Notes: generated by a model not told the origin, from the letters alone. A stretch of DNA of 36,340 bases from Nostoc indistinguendum CM1-VF10 (GCA_019359215.1 JAHHHS010000070.1:1-36340); one strand, 5' to 3'; positions 1 to 8,337 are shown, numbered from the stretch's first letter. Program-made: numbers and translations.

Positions 1-123
1 TGGTATCAACGTAAATATCGTCGTTTAGTTGTTCGCTGGGAACGTCGAAAAGTATATTTTGATGCATTTCTTGATCTTGCTTCTATTCATATTTGGATTC
101 AAAGGGTTTTATTAGTGGGATAG
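1..123 (+). CDS. C-terminal end of a DDE transposase (IS5-like), cut by the window edge
   Basis: Frame 1 is open from the first base to a TAG at 121-123, giving 40 residues that are rich in basic and aromatic amino acids. The pattern RRLVVRWERR followed by a hydrophobic segment ending in VLLVG resembles the C-termini of IS5-family DDE transposases, where a conserved RWE-(K/R) stretch follows the catalytic Glu. The catalytic residues themselves would lie outside the window. Whether the gene upstream is intact cannot be judged. The family call is from memory of the motif and is moderately safe; the exact IS group is not determined. Confidence 0.6.
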   Translation, partial: WYQRKYRRLVVRWERRKVYFDAFLDLASIHIWIQRVLLVG

Positions 124-210
124 ATTCGGGGAACTATCACAGTCAGATTCAGATCAGATCCTTTCTTCCGGTAATATTAGTACTTATCAAGAACTTTTAA
201 TAAAAAAGAT

Positions 211-564
211 ATGTCTTCAACCCCTCTAACATTGAACCTAATTGAAGGTTCTGTTTCCTTTAGTTTTTCACCCCAAGCAGCACGAGAATTAAAGACAGCG
301 ACAGATCAACTCATGGAGCGCCTAAAAGCTGTCGCCGCTAAACCCACCCCTGGCGGCGGTAAAGTCACTCCCCAACCTCCCCTCGAATATCGTTATACGG
401 GTGAAGTATTTTTAGAAATTTTCTGTAATCCTAATATCTGGCCGACGCCCTTCGCAGCCAAAGTTTTGTTGACTGTCCGCAACGTCAACATCCGCTTGAC
501 TACTGAAGCTGAACTTACCCGGATCATTGAAGACATTAATCAGTATTTAGAGCAAGTAAGATAA
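211..564 (+). CDS. Conserved hypothetical protein, 117 aa
   Basis: A 117-residue soluble protein with no signal peptide or membrane segment. I do not recognise a named domain. The N-terminal half is polar with a flexible PTPGGGK-type linker around residues 45-52. The C-terminal half looks like an alpha/beta fold with the stretch YTGEVFLEIFCNPNIWP and a final helix (EAELTRIIEDINQYLEQ). It reads like a cyanobacterial conserved hypothetical. The ATG at 211 follows an A-rich stretch without a clear Shine-Dalgarno sequence. The stop codon at 562-564 directly abuts the MITE-like repeat that starts at 565. Confidence 0.75.
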   Translation: MSSTPLTLNLIEGSVSFSFSPQAARELKTATDQLMERLKAVAAKPTPGGGKVTPQPPLEYRYTGEVFLEIFCNPNIWPTPFAAKVLLTVRNVNIRLTTEAELTRIIEDINQYLEQVR

Positions 565-704
565 TAAGCTGATGCGCGCTAAAAAAGTATAAACACTCTT
601 TACGGTCGTTAACTGTTAACTGTTGACGGTTAACGGTTATCAGTCATCAGTCATCGGTCATCAGCCTTCATGTAAATGTTCAAGTTAAATGCGTAACAGC
701 TTAG
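565..704. repeat. MITE-like element with internal heptamer array, copy 1
   Basis: A 140 bp element that recurs in inverted orientation at 32153-32291. Its outer ends are TAAGCTG and CAGCTTA, an imperfect terminal inverted repeat that continues with matches at CGC. Inside are nine consecutive 7-mers from about 606 to 668, changing from GTTAACT-type units to GTCATCA-type units and ending in GCCTTCA. The flanking segments (TATAAACACTCTTTACGGTC on the left, TGTAAATGTTCAAGTTAAAT on the right) are shared with copy 2. No coding capacity. It begins at the base after the stop codon of the preceding gene. Confidence 0.8.
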
Positions 705-1208
705 TTCACCTAATTTTTCTGTGCTTTTTGAGATTTTTTCAGAAAAAATACTATACAAATTTTAGATTTTGCGAAAATTGAGTCAGTTACTTGCGGCGGT
801 TCTCTTCATTGTCGAACTTAGTAAGCTTTTCAAGACGGGTTTTGGCTTTGAACAGCAAGCAGATTATCGGTTACTTGAAGTAAGCGATGCAATGAATTGC
901 GAGTCAAAAGTGAAGTTCCTACACTTACCTATCAGATAAATGTAGGAACGTCACAGAATTTACATACTAGACTCAAGCTGTAGCATCACATATTACAGAA
1001 AAAACGCTTCTGATGCCTTCTTTAACTTGAAAAGTTGTATAAATCCAGACTCAAATGCTTCTGGGTTAATGAAAAACGCAAGATTCTATATAGGGTGATG
1101 CTGATCAAAAAACAGAGATGATCCCCCAGCTTGGGTGTAGGATCCTTGATTGTGACATCCACATATCGAAAATGAACCTCTAATCCCAAACCCGAAATCA
1201 AACATTGA
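705..1208. other. Spacer without a supported gene; one strong hairpin
   Basis: No convincing coding region. A hairpin at 915-949 has a perfect 9 bp stem (GTTCCTACA / TGTAGGAAC) that extends further with a mismatch. It lacks a following T-run, so a terminator role for the minus-strand DUF4327 gene is only possible. A minus-strand open frame reaching into this spacer overlaps DUF4327 in another frame and has no family features. Confidence 0.5.
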
Positions 1209-1445
1209 TTAATCGTTGTCCCACTGTTCACGACCAATGAGGTCGCCAATGCGATCGCGTAACAAAAAGTCACATTTTTCTAATTCACATTCAACGCAAA
1301 CCCACTCTCTCGCAGGAATATATTGGCAGAGAGTATATATTGGCTGTTGTCTGCTAACCATTCCTTTTTGCACCAGTCGGCGTGCTTCGTCTTGAATCAG
1401 ATCGAGAGAATAGTAATTGATAGAAGGCACCGTATTCACACTCAT
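1209..1445 (-). CDS. DUF4327 family protein, 78 aa
   Basis: A small soluble protein whose core SRQQPIYTLCQYIPAREW followed by VCVECELEKCDFLLRDRIGDLIG matches what I recall of the cyanobacterial DUF4327 family. Function is unknown. Four cysteines (one in LCQY, three in VCVECELEKC) sit in the central part, but they are not in a recognisable zinc-finger spacing. Length fits the family (about 70-80 aa). The ATG at 1445 is used; no strong ribosome binding site precedes it. It is monocistronic, flanked by large spacers on both sides. Confidence 0.8.
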   Translation of the reverse strand: MSVNTVPSINYYSLDLIQDEARRLVQKGMVSRQQPIYTLCQYIPAREWVCVECELEKCDFLLRDRIGDLIGREQWDND

Positions 1446-2404
1446 GGTTTTTACTCACAAATTAACACTTACGATAGTGTTCCCCTTAATAATTAGGAAC
1501 AAACATGACAGAATTTAGACTTGTGGCTAGGATTTTGTAGTTTGCTATACGGAACTATTTTTATTTTGACGCTACATATCCTAAAATTATCTCAAGAAAT
1601 GTTAAGAAAGTCAACGAATCCTGACATTCATCGAAAATCCGCTTTACAAAAAAAATTCCGAGTAGTTAACTTAACCTGCTATGGTGGCTGTATTATCTTC
1701 ATTCAACAACCCTGAAAGTCTTCCTATTAAAGTCTTTAGGCAAGATTTAGTGTGTGGGAAGAATTTATATCGCGTAGGCTTAAACTACACTTCGACCCAA
1801 CTCTTGGAGAGGCTGCGCTCAGTACAAGTCAGGGCAACGCAAGCTCTGTGACCACCGCAGGCATTGCTTACGTATCAAATAATCACCTTAAAGCTGGATC
1901 TAGAACTGCTGGTATTTATCTAAGGTTAAACAACATAAGAATATTTGTCACATACTAAGGTATAAAGTGTTCCAAAACATAACGCCCAAAATACACTATG
2001 AAGGCTTTTATCCCGGCATCTGTTAATAATTTCTTAAGTAAGCCCGTAATTTATCGGTTAATTTAAGCACTAACATTACACAGTTTTCGTTGGATAAACA
2101 TCTGTAGAAGGGTGGGGTACTAATTCGTTATTTGAAAGAGGCAGGAGGAGCAAATCATTAAGGGTCAAATCCTCGATTTGATACCACTGTTACGTTAGCT
2201 TCCCGCTTTCTTACGAGAGTTCAGTGGGGGTGTTTAAACCTTTGCTCCTTATCATTGGCCGAAAGAAACTGTATAGATGCAACTACCGATCCCTGAACTA
2301 GGTTATGGTCATATTAAAACAGACGCGATTTAGTCACGTCTGTAAACTGTTTGGCGGATTTGCTGAGATTAATTGTTCTGAAGTTACATTGTTATGTAAG
2401 TTAC
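1446..2404. other. 959 bp spacer with dispersed repeat fragments
   Basis: I see no supportable gene here. Two short plus-strand open frames (1521-1715 from a TTG, and 1752-1958) lack family features. The second runs over a fragment at about 1785-1870 containing CTCAGTACAAGTC, a sequence type common as dispersed repeats in Nostoc-like spacers. A related inverted piece (CTTGTACTGAGCG) occurs near 18940. The segment 2080-2300 has no recognisable RNA gene. The right end carries a hairpin that may terminate rbfA. Confidence 0.45.
2319..2343 (-). terminator. Possible terminator of rbfA
   Basis: Hairpin ACAGACG / CGTCTGT (7 bp stem) located 60 bp beyond the rbfA stop. Read on the minus strand it is followed by TTTTA. 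This weakly fits a factor-independent terminator; the loop is long (about 11 nt). Confidence 0.35.
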
Positions 2405-2824
2405 TTATTCATCAAATAATTCATCATCTTGATCAGTGCTGCCATCTACTGACATTAGATTTTCTGGCGGACGCTCATGGTTAAGTTGGTTTAGTAGTGC
2501 CAGTACCTTATTACCGCGTTCTATAGAACGATCTTCGAGAAATAGCACTTCTGGTGTACGACGCAGTCGTACCCGCGCCCCAAGTTCGCTACGGACGTAA
2601 CCTGTGGCGGACTTTAACCCCGCCATTGTTTCTGCTTTAGCTTCATCTGTACCATAGATACTGACGTAGATTTTGGCGTGTTGGAGATCGCCGGAAACAT
2701 CAACATCAGTAACACTTACCATTCCTGTACCCACACGGTCATCCTTGATGCCGTTGAGCAGCATTTGGCTAACTTCCCGTTTGATCAATTCAGCAACGCG
2801 GGAAACCCGGCGATTTGTAGCCAT
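2405..2824 (-). CDS. rbfA: 30S ribosome-binding factor RbfA
   Basis: RbfA is a KH-fold protein that binds the immature 30S subunit near the 5' helix of 16S rRNA and promotes its late maturation. The 139-residue protein has the family layout: an N-terminal helix RRVSRVAELIKREVSQML, the central strand VSVTDVDVSGDLQHAKIYVS, and the C-terminal VRSELGARVRLRRTPEVLF segment followed by the acidic tail typical of cyanobacterial forms (DDELFDE). The ATG at 2824 opens directly on the conserved start. It lies 123 bp downstream of the DUF751 gene on the same strand, so co-transcription is plausible. Confidence 0.95.
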   Translation of the reverse strand: MATNRRVSRVAELIKREVSQMLLNGIKDDRVGTGMVSVTDVDVSGDLQHAKIYVSIYGTDEAKAETMAGLKSATGYVRSELGARVRLRRTPEVLFLEDRSIERGNKVLALLNQLNHERPPENLMSVDGSTDQDDELFDE

Positions 2825-2947
2825 AAAAATTTCGCCTCCTCACAGAGGTTGTACAACAAAAATATATGCAAGTTGGATAGACAGTACTTCGCGGGAGCAA
2901 CGCCAAGAATAACCGTCTGTGGGGCACAGCCCCGATATAGCGCTAGT

Positions 2948-3154
2948 CTAGATTGTACTCAAGCCCAGCATTGCCCGTAAGGTGAGAGTAAGAAAGACTA
3001 GGCTGCTCACAAACAAACCCAAGATAGCGATTAAGGTAACTGGGCGCTTCAACAATGGCACTAACGGCGCAAAGGCGTTCAGAAACAGTCCTAAGACGAT
3101 ACTAATTAAGTACCGGGGGTAGCGAAAGACGTTATCCCAAAATCCGTCAAACAT
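2948..3154 (-). CDS. DUF751 (Ycf33-like) small membrane protein
   Basis: A 68-residue protein with two predicted membrane segments (about residues 14-33 and 39-62) and the conserved opening FWDNVFRYPRYLISIVLGLF. This matches the DUF751 family, which includes plastid Ycf33, a small thylakoid or envelope protein of unknown function. The pairing with rbfA downstream is one I would expect in cyanobacteria, but no functional link is known. It is divergent from the dam-like gene, with a 165 bp shared upstream region. Confidence 0.85.
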   Translation of the reverse strand: MFDGFWDNVFRYPRYLISIVLGLFLNAFAPLVPLLKRPVTLIAILGLFVSSLVFLTLTLRAMLGLSTI

Positions 3155-3319
3155 CTGAATGTAAACTGCCTTCTTATATACTTAGGTTTGTTTTGATATG
3201 CTTTATCTACTCAATTGTAATCTATGCAGCTGGAAAATTAGCCAGTTAATATAAAATATACTCCGTCGGTTATATTGGCTTTATTTAGTCACGATTATTT
3301 TAAATTAAATCGTAAGTAA

Positions 3320-4147
3320 ATGGTAATTCAAACCCTCAAGGAAACTAGCCCGCGTCCATTTTTGAAGTGGGCAGGGGGTAAAAGTAGGTTGATACAGCAA
3401 TATATTCCTTATTTTCCCAACAGTTATAAAAATTACTATGAGCCATTCTTAGGCGGTGGTGCTGTTTTTTTCTATCTCCAACCAACCGCAGCAGTTTTAA
3501 CTGATATTAATGCCGAATTAATTAATACTTATTGTTGTGTTCGAGATCATCTTGAGGAATTAATTTCTATATTGAAAGACCATAAAACTCGACATGATCA
3601 AGATTATTACTATAGTGTCAGAAATAACTCCGGCGGTACTGATATAGAAAAAGCTGCTCGTCTAATTTATCTTAATAAGACTTGTTTTAATGGTCTTTAT
3701 CGAGTCAATTCACAGGGTAAATTCAATGTACCTTTAGGCAGATATGAAAATCCCAATATTTGTTCTGAGGATTTACTGCGAACAGCCTCTGAAGCGCTTT
3801 CTACATCTAAAATTAAACAAGCAAATTTTGTTGATGTACTAAATTATGCTATAAGCAGTGATGATTTTATTTATTTTGACCCACCATACTATCCTGTAAG
3901 TGAAACTAGCTATTTTACAGCTTACAGTAGCGATCGCTTTGCTAAAGATCAGCAAGTTCAACTCAAAGATGTATTTGAAAAATTAGCTGAACGTGGAGTC
4001 AAACTCATGCTATCTAATTCAGATTGTGAGTTTATTCGCAACCTTTATAGCAGTTTCAATATCCACACCCTATCAGCATCTAGGGCAATTAATTCTAACG
4101 CGAAAAAGCGCGGAAAAATTACAGAAGTATTAGTAACTTCGTATTAA
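3320..4147 (+). CDS. dam: Dam-type DNA adenine N6-methyltransferase
   Basis: A D12-class N6-adenine methyltransferase of 275 aa. Motif X, PRPFLKWAGGKSR, is at residues 11-23. Motif I, EPFLGGGAVFF (AdoMet binding), is near residues 42-52. The catalytic motif IV, DPPYYP, starts at D187. The C-terminal SRAINSNAKKRGKITEVL stretch is typical of Dam-like enzymes. Solitary Dam orthologues in Anabaena (named DmtA there) methylate GATC. No restriction endonuclease gene adjoins it, which fits an orphan methylase. GATC lies inside the HIP1 octamer GCGATCGC, so HIP1 sites would be among its targets. Target specificity is inferred from the family and not shown by the sequence. Confidence 0.9.
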   Translation: MVIQTLKETSPRPFLKWAGGKSRLIQQYIPYFPNSYKNYYEPFLGGGAVFFYLQPTAAVLTDINAELINTYCCVRDHLEELISILKDHKTRHDQDYYYSVRNNSGGTDIEKAARLIYLNKTCFNGLYRVNSQGKFNVPLGRYENPNICSEDLLRTASEALSTSKIKQANFVDVLNYAISSDDFIYFDPPYYPVSETSYFTAYSSDRFAKDQQVQLKDVFEKLAERGVKLMLSNSDCEFIRNLYSSFNIHTLSASRAINSNAKKRGKITEVLVTSY

Positions 4148-4189
4148 AGATTATTGTTAGACATATCTCCGTAAAAGCGTCCGAGGAAA

Positions 4190-4296
4190 GCGATCGCATT
4201 CCCAATGGATGTAAAGAAACATTTCTGTTTCTTAGAAGCTGTTCATGAGCGGATCGCCCACTATGGATGAAAGAAACCATTCTGTTTTCTTAGGAG
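4190..4296. repeat. Tandem pair of about 59 bp degenerate repeats
   Basis: Two adjacent copies share GATCGC, ATGGATG, AAAGAAAC, ATTCTGTTT and TCTTAG in the same order, offset by about 59 bp (ATGGATG at 4205 and 4263). Each copy contains a small hairpin; in the first, AAGAAAC pairs with GTTTCTT. Function unknown. Confidence 0.5.
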
Positions 4297-4700
4297 AGGG
4301 ATCGGAATTCGCTTGAGGAATAGCTCACTTCTAGGAGTTGTCAAATTTTGATTTATGACCCCTATTAATGAAAAGTTGTACTAAGTAAGTCGGCGGAAAA
4401 TTTATATTTATGTAACGAAAATATAAGAAGTATCAATGAACTGACACTTCCCTCGCCTTTTAGCGAGGGGATTCTAGTTTTGTATATGTAACTTGCTAAC
4501 CAAAGTAGGCATTAAGCCGAGATATCCATACTATTGGCGAAATATTACTTAACAGGAAAACGTGATTTTTTAGTTTGTCCTACTCGTTCCTAATTTATTT
4601 GTGCAAAAATAAAACCTCGTGGATTAAGCATACAAGTATCCCTTAACCTCTCTAATAGCTAGAATTGAGCTTAGAGAAATTTAGTTATTTCACCTTAGCT
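4297..4700. other. Spacer with a perfect hairpin resembling an IS200/IS605 end
   Basis: The hairpin at 4450-4469 has a perfect 7 bp stem (CCCTCGC / GCGAGGG) with loop CTTTTA. It is preceded by CTGACACTT and followed by GATTCTAG. This arrangement resembles the right-end palindromes I remember from IS200/IS605-type elements in cyanobacteria, but no tnpA or tnpB sequence is present. A plain terminator of the dam-like gene is an alternative. Nothing else is recognisable in this stretch. Confidence 0.35.
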
Positions 4701-5921
4701 TCAACCCGTCTGGGCTTCAATATGACCGTTGCGGATAGCCCATGCTAGTTCTAAAAGTTGAGTCCAGCGCTTTTGTAACTGTTTGGGGGTGCATTTGATG
4801 ATTTTGGCGATCGCTTGGTCGTTTTGCCTTGCAGTTTTCAACTCTAATATTTGCTGTTGCTGTTCTGTGAGTTGATTCACAAAGATTTCCCACTGTTGGG
4901 AAGATAAACCCAACTTTTGCTCTAAACCCGCGCCTAACCATTGATGTACCAATTGCCAATGGTGTTGTTTGGCAAACTTTTCCACATGGTATTTAAAGCG
5001 TTGTTGGAGATAATCGCGCTGACGGCTGGTTAAACCGAGAATTTGGTCAATTTCTGGGGCTGAGAGGTCTTGAAGCTTCAAGCTGAGGTAGTTCATACAG
5101 TCAGATTGGCCTTGAGACTCCAGGTATTTCATCAATTCAGTGATAACGCGATCGCGTTCTGACTCTTCGGATGGATCGAAATTAGTTTGGGCAACCATTT
5201 GCGATCGCAACTGTTGCACCGCCGAGTTACGCTGGTAAGATTCTGCTTCTTCACCCTTAGCAGACTCTACCGCCATTTCAATATCCACGGTAGTTTCTTG
5301 GGGCTGACGACGAGCAAAACCTTGGGCCCGCAAGATAATTAATTGCTGATTTGCACCACCAGGTAAATTGATCCGGCGTTTAGCATACTGTTCTGTAAAT
5401 GCCATATATTCAGCTAGTTGCAGCTGAGTACGCGGTGTGTGATCATTAGGTAGTTCGTTTTCTCTACGGAAAGCTTTGATAGCTTCAATATAAAATGCTT
5501 GTAGAAAATCTTCAATTAGGCTGTAACGAGCCTCAAAACCCAACTCAGAGCCGGATATAGTCACATGACGGTAAACCATAGCACCTAAATTGCTATGTAG
5601 TTCCACACGCCCTTGTTTTGAACCTAGTTGGTAGTAACGTAAGCACTTGTGCATCCGATGCCTTCCCAACGTAATCTGCCAGGATTTAATTTCCCCAGAT
5701 GTTTGGATACGGGAACTTTTATCGCAAATGCGTTCTACTTCTACGGCTATGCGGTTTGCTAAAGCTTCTACACACCTGGGTGCTGCTTTCACTTGCGCTT
5801 GCATTTCGTGACACAGCAATTCAATCAAGGTTTCGCTGCTGTTGTCTGAAAATTCTTCAGTCGAAAGGTGGTTATCAAAAATGGGTGTAGAGTTTGGTAG
5901 ATTAACGACGTTAGCTTTCAT
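4701..5921 (-). CDS. HetZ-related regulator of the heterocyst differentiation family
   Basis: About 406 residues from the start chosen here, ATG at 5921 (MKANVVNLPN); an upstream start at 5972 would add 17 unlikely residues. The region SWQITLGRHRMHKCLRYYQL followed by GSKQGRVELHSNLGAMVYRH, and later RRENELPNDHTPRTQLQLAEYM, resembles my recollection of HetZ, a regulator needed early in heterocyst differentiation, and its HetZ-related paralogues. The C-terminal part (TEQQQQILELKTARQNDQAI and onwards) looks like a sigma region 4 or helix-turn-helix fold. HetZ is known to act as a DNA-binding regulator. I cannot tell HetZ itself from a paralogue; hetZ is usually found near patU and hetP, which are absent here, so a HetZ-related protein is the safer call. 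Confidence 0.7.
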   Translation of the reverse strand: MKANVVNLPNSTPIFDNHLSTEEFSDNSSETLIELLCHEMQAQVKAAPRCVEALANRIAVEVERICDKSSRIQTSGEIKSWQITLGRHRMHKCLRYYQLGSKQGRVELHSNLGAMVYRHVTISGSELGFEARYSLIEDFLQAFYIEAIKAFRRENELPNDHTPRTQLQLAEYMAFTEQYAKRRINLPGGANQQLIILRAQGFARRQPQETTVDIEMAVESAKGEEAESYQRNSAVQQLRSQMVAQTNFDPSEESERDRVITELMKYLESQGQSDCMNYLSLKLQDLSAPEIDQILGLTSRQRDYLQQRFKYHVEKFAKQHHWQLVHQWLGAGLEQKLGLSSQQWEIFVNQLTEQQQQILELKTARQNDQAIAKIIKCTPKQLQKRWTQLLELAWAIRNGHIEAQTG

Positions 5922-6331
5922 GACTTTTCCAGGGAGTAGTATTGCACCGTAATTACAACGCAGACACAGCAATCAAGACCGGCCAAGGCTTGTGAATCTT
6001 TAGGCATTCATCCATCAAAACTTGCCGCATATAATGCTCACATCTAAAGCTCATATATAAAACTACTGTAGGAAATACGAGAGAGTTACAGTTATGGCAA
6101 TGTGTCGGTTTTTTCACAAGCCACCACATTGATGCTGGAACATAAGTACCCGCCATTTTCTCCAAGTTGTCAAATTTCTTGTTGTACCAACTGTTGCCAC
6201 CATCCTGTCATATCCACTGTGTCACCAAACAGCCCATCGTAGACATTGCTTTTAAGTATGACAATTTCAAAACTGGAGTCGCTTTTATCACAATTTCCGA
6301 AACGGAGAGGTGCGCCTGTGAAGTTTAATTC
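5922..6331. other. Spacer between yciO-like and HetZ-related genes, with an open frame after the stop
   Basis: On the minus strand the codons that follow the yciO-like stop stay open in the same frame for 53 residues (about 6172-6331), rich in plausible residues such as FEIVILKSNVYDGLFGD and GWWQQLVQQEI. There is no ATG in its first 40 codons, so it is not an independent gene. A second short frame (5953-6165) contains CHNC but has no family match. The remainder is the presumed 5' region of the HetZ-related gene. Confidence 0.35.
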
Positions 6332-6991
6332 TTATACCCATGCTGCTGCTGCTTCCCAACCTAAACCCCTCCGTATAATTACTGGTTCGTCTTCCGTCAT
6401 ATCCAAGATGGTAGATACCTCGTATGTAGGTTCTTCGCCAGTGTCTACAATTATGTCTACCAACTTGTCTAAAAGGTCAAATAGCTCTACCCGCGACTGA
6501 ACAGTTTCTGGATCTATCCGAATCATGCCATTATCTGCTTCATCTGGTGGCAGATGTGCTGAAGTTGAAATAATCGGATTGCCCAAGGCTGCCAGCAACT
6601 CCAAACACACAGTATGGTTTGGTACTCTAATTCCAGTAGTTTTCCGCTTGGGGCTTTGCACCAATCGCGGTACTAATTTAGTTGCTGGGAGCAAAAACGT
6701 GTATGGCCCTGGAATCAGGCGTTTCATAATCCGATAAGCTGTGTCACTTACGAAGGCATAAGTTGCCACATTTGAAAGCGAGGGACATAAAAATGTCACT
6801 GGTTTATCATTTGCTAGCTGTTTAATTTGCCGCACTCGTTCTACCGCCGACTTGGCATTCAAATCACAACCGATCGCATAGACTGTATCAGTAGGGTAAA
6901 GCATGACTGCGCCACTAGAAAGCGCCGACTTTATTTCCTCTATTCGGCGAATTTGAGGATTATCCGGATGAACTGAGAAAATTTTTGCCAT
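6332..6991 (-). CDS. yciO: YciO-like YrdC-domain protein (L-threonylcarbamoyladenylate synthase family)
   Basis: The YrdC/Sua5 fold binds ATP, threonine and bicarbonate and makes threonylcarbamoyl-AMP for the t6A37 modification of ANN-decoding tRNAs. This 219-residue protein shows HPDNPQIRRIEEI at the N-terminus, YPTDTVYAIGC, RQIKQL, MKRLIPGPYTFLLPATK, KRKTTGIRVPNH and PIISTSAHLPP. The pattern is closer to E. coli YciO than to TsaC. YciO paralogues have the fold but do not fully replace TsaC in E. coli, so this may be a secondary enzyme. The Sua5-specific C-terminal domain is absent. A short tail GWEAAAAWV ends the protein. It is divergent from larC with only about 65 bp between the genes. 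Confidence 0.85.
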   Translation of the reverse strand: MAKIFSVHPDNPQIRRIEEIKSALSSGAVMLYPTDTVYAIGCDLNAKSAVERVRQIKQLANDKPVTFLCPSLSNVATYAFVSDTAYRIMKRLIPGPYTFLLPATKLVPRLVQSPKRKTTGIRVPNHTVCLELLAALGNPIISTSAHLPPDEADNGMIRIDPETVQSRVELFDLLDKLVDIIVDTGEEPTYEVSTILDMTEDEPVIIRRGLGWEAAAAWV

Positions 6992-7022
6992 AGAAGGATT
7001 GGAGATTGGGGATAGGCGAGAA

Positions 7023-7047
7023 TAACTAATGACTAATGACTAATGAC
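7023..7047. repeat. Heptamer STRR (ACTAATG units) in front of larC
   Basis: Three ACTAATG-type heptamers in tandem, the same sequence class as the GTCATTA units of the 32.2 kb MITE-like copy. They create extra ATG triplets upstream of the likely larC start. Confidence 0.75.
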
Positions 7048-7056
7048 CAATTTATT

Positions 7057-8337
7057 ATGAATAAAATTGCTTATCTTCAATGTCCGACAGGAATCTCTGG
7101 TGATATGTGCCTTGGTGCTTTGGTAAGTTCGGGTGTTCCTGTGGAGTATTTAATTGAAAAACTTAATGGGTTGGGTATTGAACAGGAATATCAGTTAAGG
7201 GCGGAGTTTGTCCAACGTAATGGTCAGCAGGCGACTAAAGTTCATGTGGATTTAGTACACGATCATCATCACCACCACGACCACGAACACAATCACCATC
7301 ACACACGGCACCTGCCAGAAATAGAGCGGATGATTCTCAAAGCGGGGTTGCCATCACGCGCAGAAGCTTGGAGTTTAGCGGTATTCCGACAGCTAGCAGT
7401 GGCAGAAGGGGCGGTGCATGGCATTTCTCCTGAAAAAGTTCATTTTCATGAAGTAGGTGCTATAGATGCGATCGTCGATATTGTGGGTACTTGCCTGGGG
7501 TTAGATTGGTTGGGGATTGAGAGTAATGAGGAAGGATGGCCTCTACTTTACTGCTCGGCGTTCCCGACTGGTGGCGGCACTGTTCGGGCTGCACATGGTC
7601 AGATGGCAGTACCAGTACCAGCCGTATTAAAGTTATGGGAAATGCGAGGTTGTCCAGTTTATAGCAATGGGATTGACAAAGAACTGGTGACACCAACAGG
7701 AGCCGCGATCGCTACTACTTTGGCAAGAGATTTTGGTTCACCACCTGCGATCGCTATCAAGCAGATAGGACTGGGAGCAGGAACCATAAATTTACCCATT
7801 CCCAATATTCTACGCCTCTGGCTGGGCGAAAGCGCAAGTTTACACTCTAATTTCAGTGATTCGGAAGATATTAGCTCAAATTTAGAAACGATATCAGTAC
7901 TAGAAACCCAAATTGATGATTTAAATCCCCAAGCGATCGGGTATGTGTTTGAGGCGTTGTTTGCTGCTGGTGCAGTGGATGTTTTTACCCAAGCGATCGC
8001 CATGAAAAAGTCCCGTTCAGGCATTTTGCTAACTGTGATTTGTCATCCAGAAAATTTACTCAGTTGTGAAGCGGTTATATTCCGCGAAACTACGACTTTG
8101 GGTATTCGGCGAACAACTCAGCAACGTGCCATTTTACAACGGGAGATTCAACAAGTGGAAATTGAATATGGCAAAGTGCGTGTCAAAGTAGCATGGAAGG
8201 GACAATCACCAGAAAAAGTTATTGCAAATGTGCAGCCAGAATATGAAGATTGTGCAGAGTTAGCCCGAAAACATAATATTCCCTGGCGCGAAATTCAACG
8301 GCTGGCGCTACAGCGTTGGTATTTAGTCAATGACTGA
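7057..8337 (+). CDS. larC: LarC, nickel-pincer cofactor biosynthesis protein (nickel insertase)
   Basis: LarC inserts nickel into the pyridinium bisthiocarboxylate mononucleotide to make the nickel-pincer cofactor of lactate racemase-type enzymes. Family marks: the N-terminal QCPTGISGDMCLGALVSSG, the motif VHFHEVGAIDAIVDIVG, and TPTGAAIATTLA. A His-rich stretch at residues 68-85 of the protein (HDHHHHHDHEHNHHH) probably binds nickel. The enzyme is a single uninterrupted frame of about 426 aa, whereas Lactobacillus LarC is made by frameshifting. An ATG at 7036 is also in frame but is generated by the heptamer repeat, so the ATG at 7057 (MNKIAYLQ) is preferred. No larA, larB or larE is nearby. 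Confidence 0.93.
   Translation: MNKIAYLQCPTGISGDMCLGALVSSGVPVEYLIEKLNGLGIEQEYQLRAEFVQRNGQQATKVHVDLVHDHHHHHDHEHNHHHTRHLPEIERMILKAGLPSRAEAWSLAVFRQLAVAEGAVHGISPEKVHFHEVGAIDAIVDIVGTCLGLDWLGIESNEEGWPLLYCSAFPTGGGTVRAAHGQMAVPVPAVLKLWEMRGCPVYSNGIDKELVTPTGAAIATTLARDFGSPPAIAIKQIGLGAGTINLPIPNILRLWLGESASLHSNFSDSEDISSNLETISVLETQIDDLNPQAIGYVFEALFAAGAVDVFTQAIAMKKSRSGILLTVICHPENLLSCEAVIFRETTTLGIRRTTQQRAILQREIQQVEIEYGKVRVKVAWKGQSPEKVIANVQPEYEDCAELARKHNIPWREIQRLALQRWYLVND

Noticed and set aside
1022..1273. 83-codon minus-strand frame next to DUF4327
   Set aside because: It overlaps the DUF4327 gene in another frame and has no family features.
1521..1715. 64-codon frame from a TTG, hydrophobic N-terminus
   Set aside because: Weak start, no ribosome binding site, no recognisable family.
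1752..1958. 68-codon plus-strand frame
   Set aside because: It runs across dispersed repeat sequence and is most likely non-coding.
2155..2190. T-loop-like GGGTCAAATCC suggesting a tRNA
   Set aside because: No acceptor, D or anticodon stems could be paired around it.
5953..6165. 70-codon minus-strand frame with CHNC
   Set aside because: It overlaps the 5' region of the HetZ-related gene and does not resemble a known zinc-binding protein.
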